Assembly (NCBI RefSeq): GCF_900176135.1 | Contig: NZ_FWWW01000053.1 | Location: 1 to 42,141 of the forward strand | Length of the DNA: 42,141 nt | Direction of reading: 5' to 3' | Source of the DNA: Hymenobacter roseosalivarius DSM 11622 | GTDB taxonomy: Bacteria > Bacteroidota > Bacteroidia > Cytophagales > Hymenobacteraceae | Shown: in pieces, positions 18,214 through 25,885 of the stretch | Layout: each line of letters starts with the position of its first letter | Position numbering within the stretch: position 1 is the first letter of the stretch | The notes under the pieces: model-generated | What the model was told of the DNA's origin: nothing | What the model saw: only the letters and a program-made list of their open reading frames with translations | Databases searched by the model: none | Position numbers and translations under genes: made by a program

Positions 18214-18264
18214 CCGTCTTTACTACCTGTTCTTTCAATTATTCTCCGCTAACCCGCTCATCCC

Positions 18265-19311
18265 TTGCAAGACACTCCCGCCATCGGCCCCCACGCGTTG
18301 ATCGAACTTGCCGACTTGCTGCGCCAACCGGCGGTAAGTCAGGTTTTTGTGTTAGCCGACGCTAATACAATTCGGCTCTGCTACCCGCGTCTGCGCGATT
18401 TTCTGCCTGAGAATCATATCACCATCGAGATTCCGGACGGAGAAGAGTATAAAGTGCTGGCCACCTGCGAAACGGTGTGGGAAGCGCTTACCGAGGCCCG
18501 TGCCGATCGTTTTGCGGTGCTCGTAAACCTTGGTGGGGGCGTTGTCACGGATCTGGGGGGCTTTTGCGCCGCGCTGTACAAGCGCGGCATCCGCTTCGTA
18601 CAGGTGCCTACTACGCTGCTGGCGCAGGTAGATGCCAGCGTGGGGGGCAAAACCGGCGTCGATTTTCAGAACTTCAAAAATCAGCTTGGCGTGTTTCAAG
18701 TACCGGCGGCCGTGTTTATTGAGCCCCGCTTTCTGAATACGCTCGAACCACGCCAACTCAAATCGGGCTACGCAGAAGTAGTGAAGCACTGGCTGATTGC
18801 TGATGCTGCGGCGTTTGAAAACCATCGGCGCACCGGCTTTTTTGTGGACGAATGGGCACCCATTATCCGCGAATCAGTACTCACCAAAGAACGCATTGTG
18901 GCCGCCGATCCGCTGGAAAGTGGCTTGCGCAAAGTGCTTAACTTCGGCCACACCGTGGGCCACGCCCTCGAAAGCTACCTGCTCAGCCTACCTGGCCGCG
19001 AGATTCTGCACGGCGAAGCAGTGGCCGCTGGTATGATTTGCGAAAGCTGGCTCTCGATGAAAAAAGGGCTGCTGTCTGAAGAAGACCTGGACAAGATTGA
19101 GACGTTCCTGTTCTCGGTGTTCGAGAAGGTGCAGTTTGTCACGCTCGAAACCGACGCCATTGCCGAGCTGGCATTGCAGGATAAGAAAAATGCGGGCTCA
19201 ATCATCAACTGCACCTTGCTGGAAGGCATTGGCCATGCCATCTACGACCAGTCCATTAGCGTGGCAGAAATAGCAGAGTCGTTGCGCTACTATCACTGGC
19301 TGTTGAGCTAA
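18265..19311 (+). CDS. aroB: 3-Dehydroquinate synthase
   Basis: A 348-residue NAD- and metal-dependent enzyme, second step of the shikimate pathway. Key motifs are NLGGGVVTDLGGF (about 90), the VPTTLLAQVDASVGGKTGVD stretch (about 115), the metal-site FGHTVGHALES (about 228) and LHGEAVAAGM (about 250). The start is a TTG at 18265; an in-frame stop lies just upstream and there is no better ATG. It is 51 bases after the DAHP synthase/chorismate mutase gene and 41 before aroA, in line with one operon. Confidence 0.95.
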   Translation: MQDTPAIGPHALIELADLLRQPAVSQVFVLADANTIRLCYPRLRDFLPENHITIEIPDGEEYKVLATCETVWEALTEARADRFAVLVNLGGGVVTDLGGFCAALYKRGIRFVQVPTTLLAQVDASVGGKTGVDFQNFKNQLGVFQVPAAVFIEPRFLNTLEPRQLKSGYAEVVKHWLIADAAAFENHRRTGFFVDEWAPIIRESVLTKERIVAADPLESGLRKVLNFGHTVGHALESYLLSLPGREILHGEAVAAGMICESWLSMKKGLLSEEDLDKIETFLFSVFEKVQFVTLETDAIAELALQDKKNAGSIINCTLLEGIGHAIYDQSISVAEIAESLRYYHWLLS

Positions 19312-19352
19312 AGAAACTAAGTCTGTTACGCGCTACCTATTAAACACCCCGA

Positions 19353-20585
19353 ATGTCTGATTTAATAACGTTAGCCTGGCCAGGTGGCCCCATGCGGGGC
19401 ACTGCTCAGCTGCCGGCATCCAAGAGTGAAAGCAACCGCGCCCTGATTATTCAGGCCCTGGCCGGAAGCGGTTCGCTCACTAACCTTTCCAACGCCAACG
19501 ATACCCAGCTTATGCGCCGTCTGCTGGCCAGCTCCACCGCCGATACCCTCGACGCGGAAGATGCCGGTACCGTGATGCGTTTTCTTACGGCTTACTTATC
19601 CGTCACCGATAGGCGCGCGCTGCTCACCGGCACCGCCCGCATGCGGGAGCGTCCCATTGGTGTCCTCGTCGATGCCCTGCGTCAGCTTGGCATGCAGCTC
19701 GACTACGCGGAAAAGGAAGGGTATCCTCCGCTCAACATTAAGGGGTGGGGGGCAAATTTGCCCCCCGAAGAAATGGCCGAACTAACCGTGCGCGGCGACA
19801 TCAGCAGCCAATATATTTCGGCTTTGCTGATGATTGGGCCTCAGTTGCCCGGTGGCCTGCGTTTATTTCTGACGGGCAAAGTCGGTTCACGGCCTTACAT
19901 CCGCATGACGCTGGCGCTCATGCAGCATTTCGGGGCCGACTGCCGGGATTTAGGCTCCGTACTGGAAGTTCGTCCCACGCCATATAAACCCGCTGATTAT
20001 GCCATTGAGGCTGATTGGTCGGCGGCCAGCTATTGGTATGCCATGGTGGCTTTGTCGCCTGCCGGGGGGCAAATTCACTTGCCGGGCCTGCGCCGCCACT
20101 CCCTGCAAGGCGACCAAGCAATTGTCGGCATCATGGAAAAATTGGGCGTAGCCACGGAGTTTTTATCTGACGGCGTATTACTCACCCAGCAACCCCCGAC
20201 TGGCACCTTCTCCCAAGACTTCACTGATTGCCCCGATCTGGCTCAAACCGTAGCCGTAATTGCCGCCGCGCAAGGCATAGAAGTCGAAATGACTGGTCTG
20301 GAAAGCCTGCGCATCAAGGAAACGGACCGCATCCTGGCCCTCCAAGCCGAGTTAGCCAAGTTCGGCGCTACCCTCACCGAGACGCAGCCTGATGTATTTC
20401 GCGTTACGGCCACCAATTTTCAAGTCAGTTGCCAAACCATAGCTACCTACCACGACCACCGGATGGCTATGGCCTTCGCCCCGCTAGCCCTCCGCGGCCC
20501 CTTAACCATCGAAGCACCCCACGTCGTTCGCAAATCTTATCCCAGCTTCTGGGGCGAGTTGGAGCAGGCCGGATTCAGAGTATAA
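19353..20585 (+). CDS. aroA: 3-Phosphoshikimate 1-carboxyvinyltransferase (EPSP synthase)
   Basis: A 410-residue enzyme that transfers the enolpyruvyl group of PEP to shikimate 3-phosphate. It is a little shorter than the E. coli protein. Visible motifs are PASKSESNRALI (about 23), EDAGTVMRFLTAYL (about 70), RERPIGVLVDALRQLG (about 95), SLRIKETDRILALQAEL (about 310) and YHDHRMAMAFAPLAL (about 365), which include the PEP and substrate contacts. Last gene of the aromatic operon. The gene carries three copies of the G6C word, two of them forming an 20-base inverted pair at 19747-19766. Confidence 0.96.
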   Translation: MSDLITLAWPGGPMRGTAQLPASKSESNRALIIQALAGSGSLTNLSNANDTQLMRRLLASSTADTLDAEDAGTVMRFLTAYLSVTDRRALLTGTARMRERPIGVLVDALRQLGMQLDYAEKEGYPPLNIKGWGANLPPEEMAELTVRGDISSQYISALLMIGPQLPGGLRLFLTGKVGSRPYIRMTLALMQHFGADCRDLGSVLEVRPTPYKPADYAIEADWSAASYWYAMVALSPAGGQIHLPGLRRHSLQGDQAIVGIMEKLGVATEFLSDGVLLTQQPPTGTFSQDFTDCPDLAQTVAVIAAAQGIEVEMTGLESLRIKETDRILALQAELAKFGATLTETQPDVFRVTATNFQVSCQTIATYHDHRMAMAFAPLALRGPLTIEAPHVVRKSYPSFWGELEQAGFRV

Positions 20586-20601
20586 AGCACAAAGTAGTTT
20601 C

Positions 20602-20661
20602 AAAAGGCGGTCATGCAGCGCCACGCGAAGCATCCCGCGTGGCGCTGCATGACCGCCTTTT
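20602..20661. terminator. 60-base hairpin with a 26-bp perfect stem
   Basis: Arms 20602-20627 and 20636-20661 are exact inverted copies around an eight-base loop. It lies between the convergent aroA and binding-protein genes and probably ends both. It is far longer than a normal terminator, so it may be a REP-type repeat used as one. Confidence 0.85.
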
Positions 20662-20666
20662 ATACT

Positions 20667-21482
20667 TTATGTCACAACAGTCGCTCTCAAATCAGCAAAA
20701 TACGCGGCTGAGTTTTGCAGTCGGCTGCCATACCAGCTGAATAACTCACCGTCCACAATCTGAACCGGGGCTGAGGGGCAAATTGCCTGGAACTCCGCTA
20801 CGTGCCTAGCACTAAAAGGGTAAGGCTCAGACGATAAAAGAATAATACGCGGCGCGGCCGCTGCCAGCTGCTCGGCCGAAACCTCCGGGTAGCGCTGCTG
20901 GGGGGCAAATACGTTGGCAAACCCCGCCCGCGTAAGCATATCATCAATAAAAGTGCCTGTGGCTGCCACCATGTAGGGTTTGCGCCAGATAAAATAGGCA
21001 GCTGGCACCGGCGACGCTACTGGCGCAAGCTGGGCGAAAGAGCACTCGATGTCAGCGGCTAGTTGGTCGGCCTTGGTTTTGGCACCTACCACCACGCCCA
21101 CCTGCCGAATCATGCGCAGGGCATCGGTGAGGTTGCTTATGTCGCTGAGCCACACCGGATAATGCGCGGCCAACTGCTCTATGCCCGCCTGATAATTCTC
21201 TTCCTTGTTGCCAATGATAAGGTCAGGTTTCAGCGCACTGATCTTCTCGAAATCGAAGTTTTTGGTGCCGCCAATTACGGTGGCCTGCTGCCGCGCTTTG
21301 GCTGGATGAATGCAGAATTTTGTCACCCCAACCACTCGTTCACCTAAACCCAAATCGAACAACAGCTCCGTCTGCGAAGGCACCAGCGACACGATGCGTT
21401 GCGGTGGATACGGAACCACCACGCGCCGTCCCATCTGGTCGGTAAGCGTAAGGGGAATTGTGAGAGTTGAGAGGTCAGACAT
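20667..21482 (-). CDS. Cobalamin/iron-type helical backbone binding protein (BtuF-like)
   Basis: About 271 residues from ATG 21482 (MSDLSTLTIPL), which I prefer over an upstream start with a poor leader. Two lobes joined by a long helix are suggested by the family stretches PPQRIVSLVPSQTELLFDLGL (first lobe; split as PPQRIVSLVPSQ and TELLFDLGL), DLIIGNKEEN, and APRIILLSSEPYPF (second lobe). Such proteins deliver vitamin B12 or iron chelates to an ABC importer. No signal peptide or lipobox is visible, so a cytoplasmic or unusual location is implied, and no transporter genes are adjacent. Confidence 0.82.
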   Translation of the reverse strand: MSDLSTLTIPLTLTDQMGRRVVVPYPPQRIVSLVPSQTELLFDLGLGERVVGVTKFCIHPAKARQQATVIGGTKNFDFEKISALKPDLIIGNKEENYQAGIEQLAAHYPVWLSDISNLTDALRMIRQVGVVVGAKTKADQLAADIECSFAQLAPVASPVPAAYFIWRKPYMVAATGTFIDDMLTRAGFANVFAPQQRYPEVSAEQLAAAAPRIILLSSEPYPFSARHVAEFQAICPSAPVQIVDGELFSWYGSRLQNSAAYFADLRATVVT

Positions 21483-21600
21483 GAGAAGCAAGACAGTGTC
21501 CCAGCGTATAAGAGAATAGAGCAAAAGCGAAAAGCGAGCCTTCAAACCGATAGAACAGCATCAGTTCAAAGTCTCGCTTCTCGCATCTTACCGCTCACCT

Positions 21601-22671
21601 CTAGCTAAAATACCGAAAATCGTGGCCATCCTCTATGCGCAGTAGGGTCTCGTAAATCAACCGAATTACGTTCTCCACGTCGTCCTGGTGTACTGTTTCC
21701 ACGGTGGTGTGCATATACTTGAGTGGCAGGGAAATAAGCGCGGCAGCCACGCCTGCGTTGGAATAAGCAAAGGCATCGGTATCAGTGCCGGTGGCGCGGG
21801 TTGCGGAAGCGCGCTGAAAAGGAATATCAGCGGTTTTAGCCGTTTCGATGATCAGCTCGCGTAAGTTGTTCTGCACGGCCGGGCCGTAGGTAACCACCGG
21901 GCCTTGGCCACAGTGCAGGTCGCCACTGGTTTTCTTCTCGTACATCGGCGCCTGCGTGTCATGAATTACGTCGGTAATGATGGCAACATCGGGCTGAATG
22001 CGGTGCGCTATCATTTCTGCCCCCCGCAGACCAATCTCTTCCTGCACGGCATTCACCACGTAAAGCCCAAAAGGCAGCTTCTGCTTGTTCTCCTTCAGCA
22101 GCCGTGCTACTTCCGCAATCATAAAACCGCCAATACGGTTGTCCAGCGCCCGTCCCACAAAATACTGCCGGTTCATCACCATAAACTCGTCTTCGAAGGT
22201 AACCACCGAGCCTACGTGAATGCCCATGCGCTCTACCTCGTCTTTGGAAGTAGCGCCGCAATCCAGAAAAATCGTTTCAATAGTCGGCGCTTTGTCCTGC
22301 TCCACCTTGCGCACATGAATAGCCGGCCAGCCAAAAATGGCCTTCACGATGCCCTTATCCGTGTGAATATTCACCCGCTTGGACGGCGCTACCAAGGCAT
22401 CGGAGCCTCCATTACGCCGCACGTAGATGTAGCCTTCTTTCGTGATGTAATTCACGAAGTAGGAAATCTCATCGGCGTGGGCTTCAATTACCACTTTGTA
22501 CTTGGCTTCGGGGTTAATCACCCCAACCACTGTTCCGTAGGTATCCACGAAATACTCGTCGATGTATGGCTTGACATACTCAAGCCACAGCTTTTGCCCT
22601 TCCTTCTCAAAACCAGTCGGTGAAGGGTTATTAAGATATTTCTGGAGGAAATCGAAAGATTCGTTACGCAT
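21601..22671 (-). CDS. M42-family metallopeptidase
   Basis: A 356-residue cytoplasmic aminopeptidase of the glutamyl aminopeptidase/tetrahedral type. The two-metal site is visible in VIEAHADEIS (about 63), VGRALDNRIGG (about 178), NAVQEEIGLRG (about 212, catalytic glutamate pair), IITDVIHDT (about 235) and YMHTTVETVHQDDVENV (about 320). Family members form large self-assembled shells and trim peptides from the N-terminus. It follows the decayed gene at 22699-22936 on the same strand. Confidence 0.93.
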   Translation of the reverse strand: MRNESFDFLQKYLNNPSPTGFEKEGQKLWLEYVKPYIDEYFVDTYGTVVGVINPEAKYKVVIEAHADEISYFVNYITKEGYIYVRRNGGSDALVAPSKRVNIHTDKGIVKAIFGWPAIHVRKVEQDKAPTIETIFLDCGATSKDEVERMGIHVGSVVTFEDEFMVMNRQYFVGRALDNRIGGFMIAEVARLLKENKQKLPFGLYVVNAVQEEIGLRGAEMIAHRIQPDVAIITDVIHDTQAPMYEKKTSGDLHCGQGPVVTYGPAVQNNLRELIIETAKTADIPFQRASATRATGTDTDAFAYSNAGVAAALISLPLKYMHTTVETVHQDDVENVIRLIYETLLRIEDGHDFRYFS

Positions 22672-22698
22672 ATACTTTAGCAGGAGTAGAGTAAGCTT

Positions 22699-22936
22699 TT
22701 AGTATTCTATCGGGGGTTCTTCAAGTAACCAAGGAATCTTAGCCTCTAACTCAATTTGAATTAAATCTTGCTTGTTGGTGAATAAGCTAGGAGCATAGCC
22801 AGTAGTGAAACCGAGGCTGAATTGAGCCAAGGCACCCACAAATAGTAGCTCCGCCTGCGATTACTGAGGAGTATACTTGCCTGGTGTTTTCTATATCCAC
22901 CTCAAAAATCCAATCGCGGAACCGGATAGTAGCCAT
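22699..22936 (-). pseudogene. Internally deleted, frame-broken remnant
   Basis: From ATG 22936 one frame reads MATIRFRDWIFEVDIENTRQ and ends soon after a cysteine-containing stretch. A second frame then reads LGFTTGYAPSLFTNKQDLIQ and ends EAKIPWLLEEPPIEY with a stop at 22699-22701. The two pieces look like the head and tail of one protein joined by an internal deletion that also shifted the frame. I loosely recall Bacteroidota hypothetical proteins of about 150 residues that begin with a similar FRDWTFEVD motif and end with a PWVL motif, so roughly half would be missing. The match is from memory. Confidence 0.5.
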
Positions 22937-22954
22937 TGACTCATCACGCTTGCC

Positions 22955-24523
22955 CTACAACGGAATGTTGCCGTGTTTTTTGCGCGGCAACACATCTACC
23001 TTATTCTCCAGCATTTTAAACGCCCGAATTAACTTTTGACGCGTCTGGGCAGGCAGAATCACTTCATCTACGAAGCCTCGGTGCGCGGCGCGGTAAGGGG
23101 TGGCAAACTTCTGCTGATACTCATCTACCTTTTCGGCTAGTTTAGCCTCTGGGTCGGCAGCGGCAGCTATTTCACGCTTAAAAATAATTTCGGCCGCACC
23201 TTTGGCCCCCATTACCGCGATTTCGGCGGTAGGCCAGGCATAATTCATATCGGCCCCAATGTGCTTGGAGTTCATCACATCGTAGGCGCCGCCATACGCT
23301 TTCCGGGTAATAACAGTAATGCGCGGGACGGTAGCCTCACAGAAAGCATATAGCAACTTAGCGCCATTCGTAATGATGCCGCGCCACTCCTGATCGGTGC
23401 CAGGCAAAAAGCCGGGCACGTCTTCCAAAACCAACAGCGGAATATTAAACGAGTCGCAGAAGCGCACGAAACGAGCGGCTTTCGTACTGGCATTGATATC
23501 GAGTACGCCAGCCAGCACGGCTGGCTGGTTGCCTACAATCCCAATGCTGCGACCACCCAGCCGGGCAAAGCCAACTACAATGTTCTCGGCGAAATTCTTA
23601 TGCACTTCCAGGAAAGTGTCAGCGTCAATAATACCTTCGATTACTTCCCGGATGTCATAAGGCTGGTTCGGGTTTTCAGGTATGATAGTATTTAGTACCG
23701 CACGCTGCTCATCGCCCTGAGGCTCGTAGGGCAGACTGGGGGCCGTTTCTTCGCAGTTCTGCGGCATGTAGCTCAGCAACTGCTTGAGGTGGGTGATGCA
23801 GGCTACTTCGTTGGCACAGGAAAAGTGCGTTACACCGCTTTTTGCCGAGTGGGTGCTAGCACCGCCTAGCTCTTCACTGGTCACATTCTCGTGGGTTACC
23901 GTCTTCACCACGTTTGGCCCGGTCACGAACATATAGCTCGTGTTTTCCACCATCAAAATGAAGTCCGTAATGGCTGGTGAGTAAACCGCGCCACCGGCAC
24001 AAGGTCCCATAATGGCCGACAGCTGCGGAATAACGCCTGACGCCAAGGTGTTTTTATAGAAAATATCGGCGTAACCTCCTAGGCTCACTACTCCCTCCTG
24101 AATACGTGCTCCGCCCGAATCATTCAGGCCAATGACCGGGGCCCCATTCTTCATGGCCAAGTCCATGATTTTCACAATCTTCTCAGCATGCGTCTCACTC
24201 AAAGAGCCGCCGAACACCGTGAAATCCTGGGAAAAAACGTACACCAGGCGCCCGCTTACGGTACCATAGCCTGTCACAACCCCATCGCCGAGGTAATATT
24301 CCTTGTCCAGGCCAAAATCCTTGGAGCGGTGCATTACAAACTTGCCTATCTCCTCAAACGAGCCCTCGTCCAGCAATAAATCTACTCGTTCTCGAGCCGT
24401 GAGCTTGCCTTTTTTGTGTTGCGCATCGATGCGAATTTGCCCCCCACCAAGCAATGCTTCGGCATTTTTTCGGTCGAGTATTTCGAGTTTGCTTAATTGA
24501 GCGTCGGCGTGCGGATCGGACAT
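22955..24523 (-). CDS. Acyl-CoA carboxylase beta subunit (propionyl/methylcrotonyl-CoA type carboxyltransferase)
   Basis: A 522-residue carboxyltransferase that moves CO2 from biotin to an acyl-CoA, most likely propionyl-CoA. The crotonase-like fold is shown by [12 protein letters not shown] (about 107), [12 protein letters not shown] (about 138), [16 protein letters not shown] (about 172) and, in the second half, [18 protein letters not shown] and [16 protein letters not shown], which form the acyl-CoA and biotin pockets. Length and motifs match PccB. The biotin carboxylase/carrier partner is not in the window. Confidence 0.93.
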   Translation of the reverse strand: MSDPHADAQLSKLEILDRKNAEALLGGGQIRIDAQHKKGKLTARERVDLLLDEGSFEEIGKFVMHRSKDFGLDKEYYLGDGVVTGYGTVSGRLVYVFSQDFTVFGGSLSETHAEKIVKIMDLAMKNGAPVIGLNDSGGARIQEGVVSLGGYADIFYKNTLASGVIPQLSAIMGPCAGGAVYSPAITDFILMVENTSYMFVTGPNVVKTVTHENVTSEELGGASTHSAKSGVTHFSCANEVACITHLKQLLSYMPQNCEETAPSLPYEPQGDEQRAVLNTIIPENPNQPYDIREVIEGIIDADTFLEVHKNFAENIVVGFARLGGRSIGIVGNQPAVLAGVLDINASTKAARFVRFCDSFNIPLLVLEDVPGFLPGTDQEWRGIITNGAKLLYAFCEATVPRITVITRKAYGGAYDVMNSKHIGADMNYAWPTAEIAVMGAKGAAEIIFKREIAAAADPEAKLAEKVDEYQQKFATPYRAAHRGFVDEVILPAQTRQKLIRAFKMLENKVDVLPRKKHGNIPL

Positions 24524-24589
24524 ATGTGGGTGGTGATTGATGTAGCTACTTAGGTTGGGAAGTCAAAGGTAACGTACGGGTAAAGAAAA

Positions 24590-24612
24590 GCCGCCCCAAA
24601 ATTTGGGGCGGC
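24590..24612 (-). terminator. Terminator after the 24649 gene
   Basis: GCCGCCCCAAA and its complement form an 11-12 bp stem followed on the minus strand by TTTTCTTT. Confidence 0.85.
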
Positions 24613-24648
24613 GCGGGTTGGCTATCATAAGCTTACGTTGAGTACGCT

Positions 24649-25086
24649 TTATTCCTCCTGAATATCAGTGCCGCTCACTTTGCCGGTTTTTCTATCTACT
24701 TCAACAAAGCCATTTTTGCCAACCTGCACGAAAATAACAGCAACTGGCGACTGCGACACGACCATGCGAATTATTGGTGGCCCTTCAAACCCACTGAGGT
24801 GAGTGCAGGCGTCCACCACGTTGGTTTCCCAGAGCAGCTTATCATTCTGATATGCGGCCAATAATTTTCGGTCAGCCTTCACCCAGAGGATTATCCCGTC
24901 CAATCCCTTCATTCCACGCACTTGGGGCAAAACCGTGAAGGATGGCTCTTTCTCCAGACTTTCGACCGGAGGTTCCTGCTTCACAAGCCGCATATCATAA
25001 GGAAGAACCTGCTTTTTCTGCGCCACTAAGGTGACAGGCAGTAGGAGCCGCGTAAGTATCAGAAAGCCGATGATGCGGATAGCCAT
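24649..25086 (-). CDS. Hypothetical exported protein, about 145 residues
   Basis: Starting at ATG 25086 (MAIRIIGFLILTRLLL) gives a good signal peptide ending near LVAQKK; the longest frame adds ten codons of doubtful leader. The mature part is small and mixed, with no motif I recognise. The ending GFVEVDRKTGKVSGTDIQEE looks like a beta-strand edge. It sits next to two decayed sequences (25154-25806), so the region is variable. Confidence 0.7.
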   Translation of the reverse strand: MAIRIIGFLILTRLLLPVTLVAQKKQVLPYDMRLVKQEPPVESLEKEPSFTVLPQVRGMKGLDGIILWVKADRKLLAAYQNDKLLWETNVVDACTHLSGFEGPPIIRMVVSQSPVAVIFVQVGKNGFVEVDRKTGKVSGTDIQEE

Positions 25087-25153
25087 AATTAAATGAAAGA
25101 TGATTACTATCAACAATATAATATGAAAGCGCTAATCTGTTCGGCGTATGTTT

Positions 25154-25260
25154 TAGCCGCAGCGCGGCGACAAAAACCGTGTGGATGACTATGCCGCCGC
25201 GATGCGGCTCGGGCTCAGGCTTGACGGATTTACTATAAACATGCCGCCGCGCTGCGGCTA
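25154..25260. repeat. Intergenic inverted repeat
   Basis: TAGCCGCAGCGCGGCG (25154-25169) and its exact complement (25245-25260) flank 75 bases that contain a third, imperfect copy of the same GC-rich word (25193-25210). It sits between the exported protein gene and the Uma2 relic and looks like a dispersed repeat. Confidence 0.75.
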
Positions 25261-25278
25261 CGGTGCTAGTAGAGTCAG

Positions 25279-25806
25279 TTAAGCCAGGTCAACATCCTCG
25301 TACAACTCGCTCATTGCAAGAGTAGTGTCAACACTTGGGAGTTTAATCGTGCCCAAAGGGTCCAAAATCTCAGTCAAAACCCATTGATTGGTTTCAATGC
25401 GGAAATACAGCTCCGCCCGAATGCCGAGCGAGTCAAGTAGCAGATAATCCCGCACCGAATCGATGCTGCGGTAGCGCACGAATTTGCCGCTCCGGTCGTA
25501 GTCAGCGTTCAAGTCGGACAACACTTCAATGATGACTGCGGGATTTACCAACAAGTCCAGCTTGCCGTTTCTCAGAGTTTCCGGCTGCCCGCACACGACC
25601 AGCGCATCCGATTAGAGGTAAGTTCCAGTCAGCGGGATGCGTAAAGTATTACGCAGTAAGCCAAAAGTGGTACCCGTAATCGTGTTATGCGGCAGTGACG
25701 CGTCCGATATGGCCTGCCCGTCCACGAATTCGTGCTTGAAATCGGAAGCATATTCTATCGCTAACTATTCCTCTTCCATGTAGCGGCGTTTGCGCGGTGA
25801 TTCCAT
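25279..25806 (-). pseudogene. Uma2-family nuclease-like gene with two in-frame stops
   Basis: A single frame of 176 codons runs from ATG 25806 to the stop at 25279, interrupted by TAG at 25765-25767 and TAA at 25612-25614. Read through, it begins MESPRKRRYMEEE and continues as a Uma2-type protein: LAIEYASDFKHEFVDGQ, ALVVCGQPE, PAVIIEVLSDLNADYDR and KFVRYRSIDSVRDYLLLDS. Uma2 proteins share the PD-(D/E)XK nuclease fold and are common in Bacteroidota and cyanobacteria, of uncertain role. Both stops replace likely tyrosine codons, and a short loop before the second stop seems missing. The intact 3' part (25279-25596) alone could not make the fold's start. Confidence 0.85.
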
Positions 25807-25832
25807 AGAAGACAGGTCTTTTCAAAAATACA

Positions 25833-25868
25833 AAAATGGCCGGCTCCTTCACAGGAACCGGCCATTTT
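25833..25868 (-). terminator. Terminator after clpC
   Basis: AAAATGGCCGG with TCC pairs with GGA and CCGGCCATTTT around a short loop, 18 bases past the clpC stop. Confidence 0.9.
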
Positions 25869-25885
25869 CAATTATCTAACTCAAC

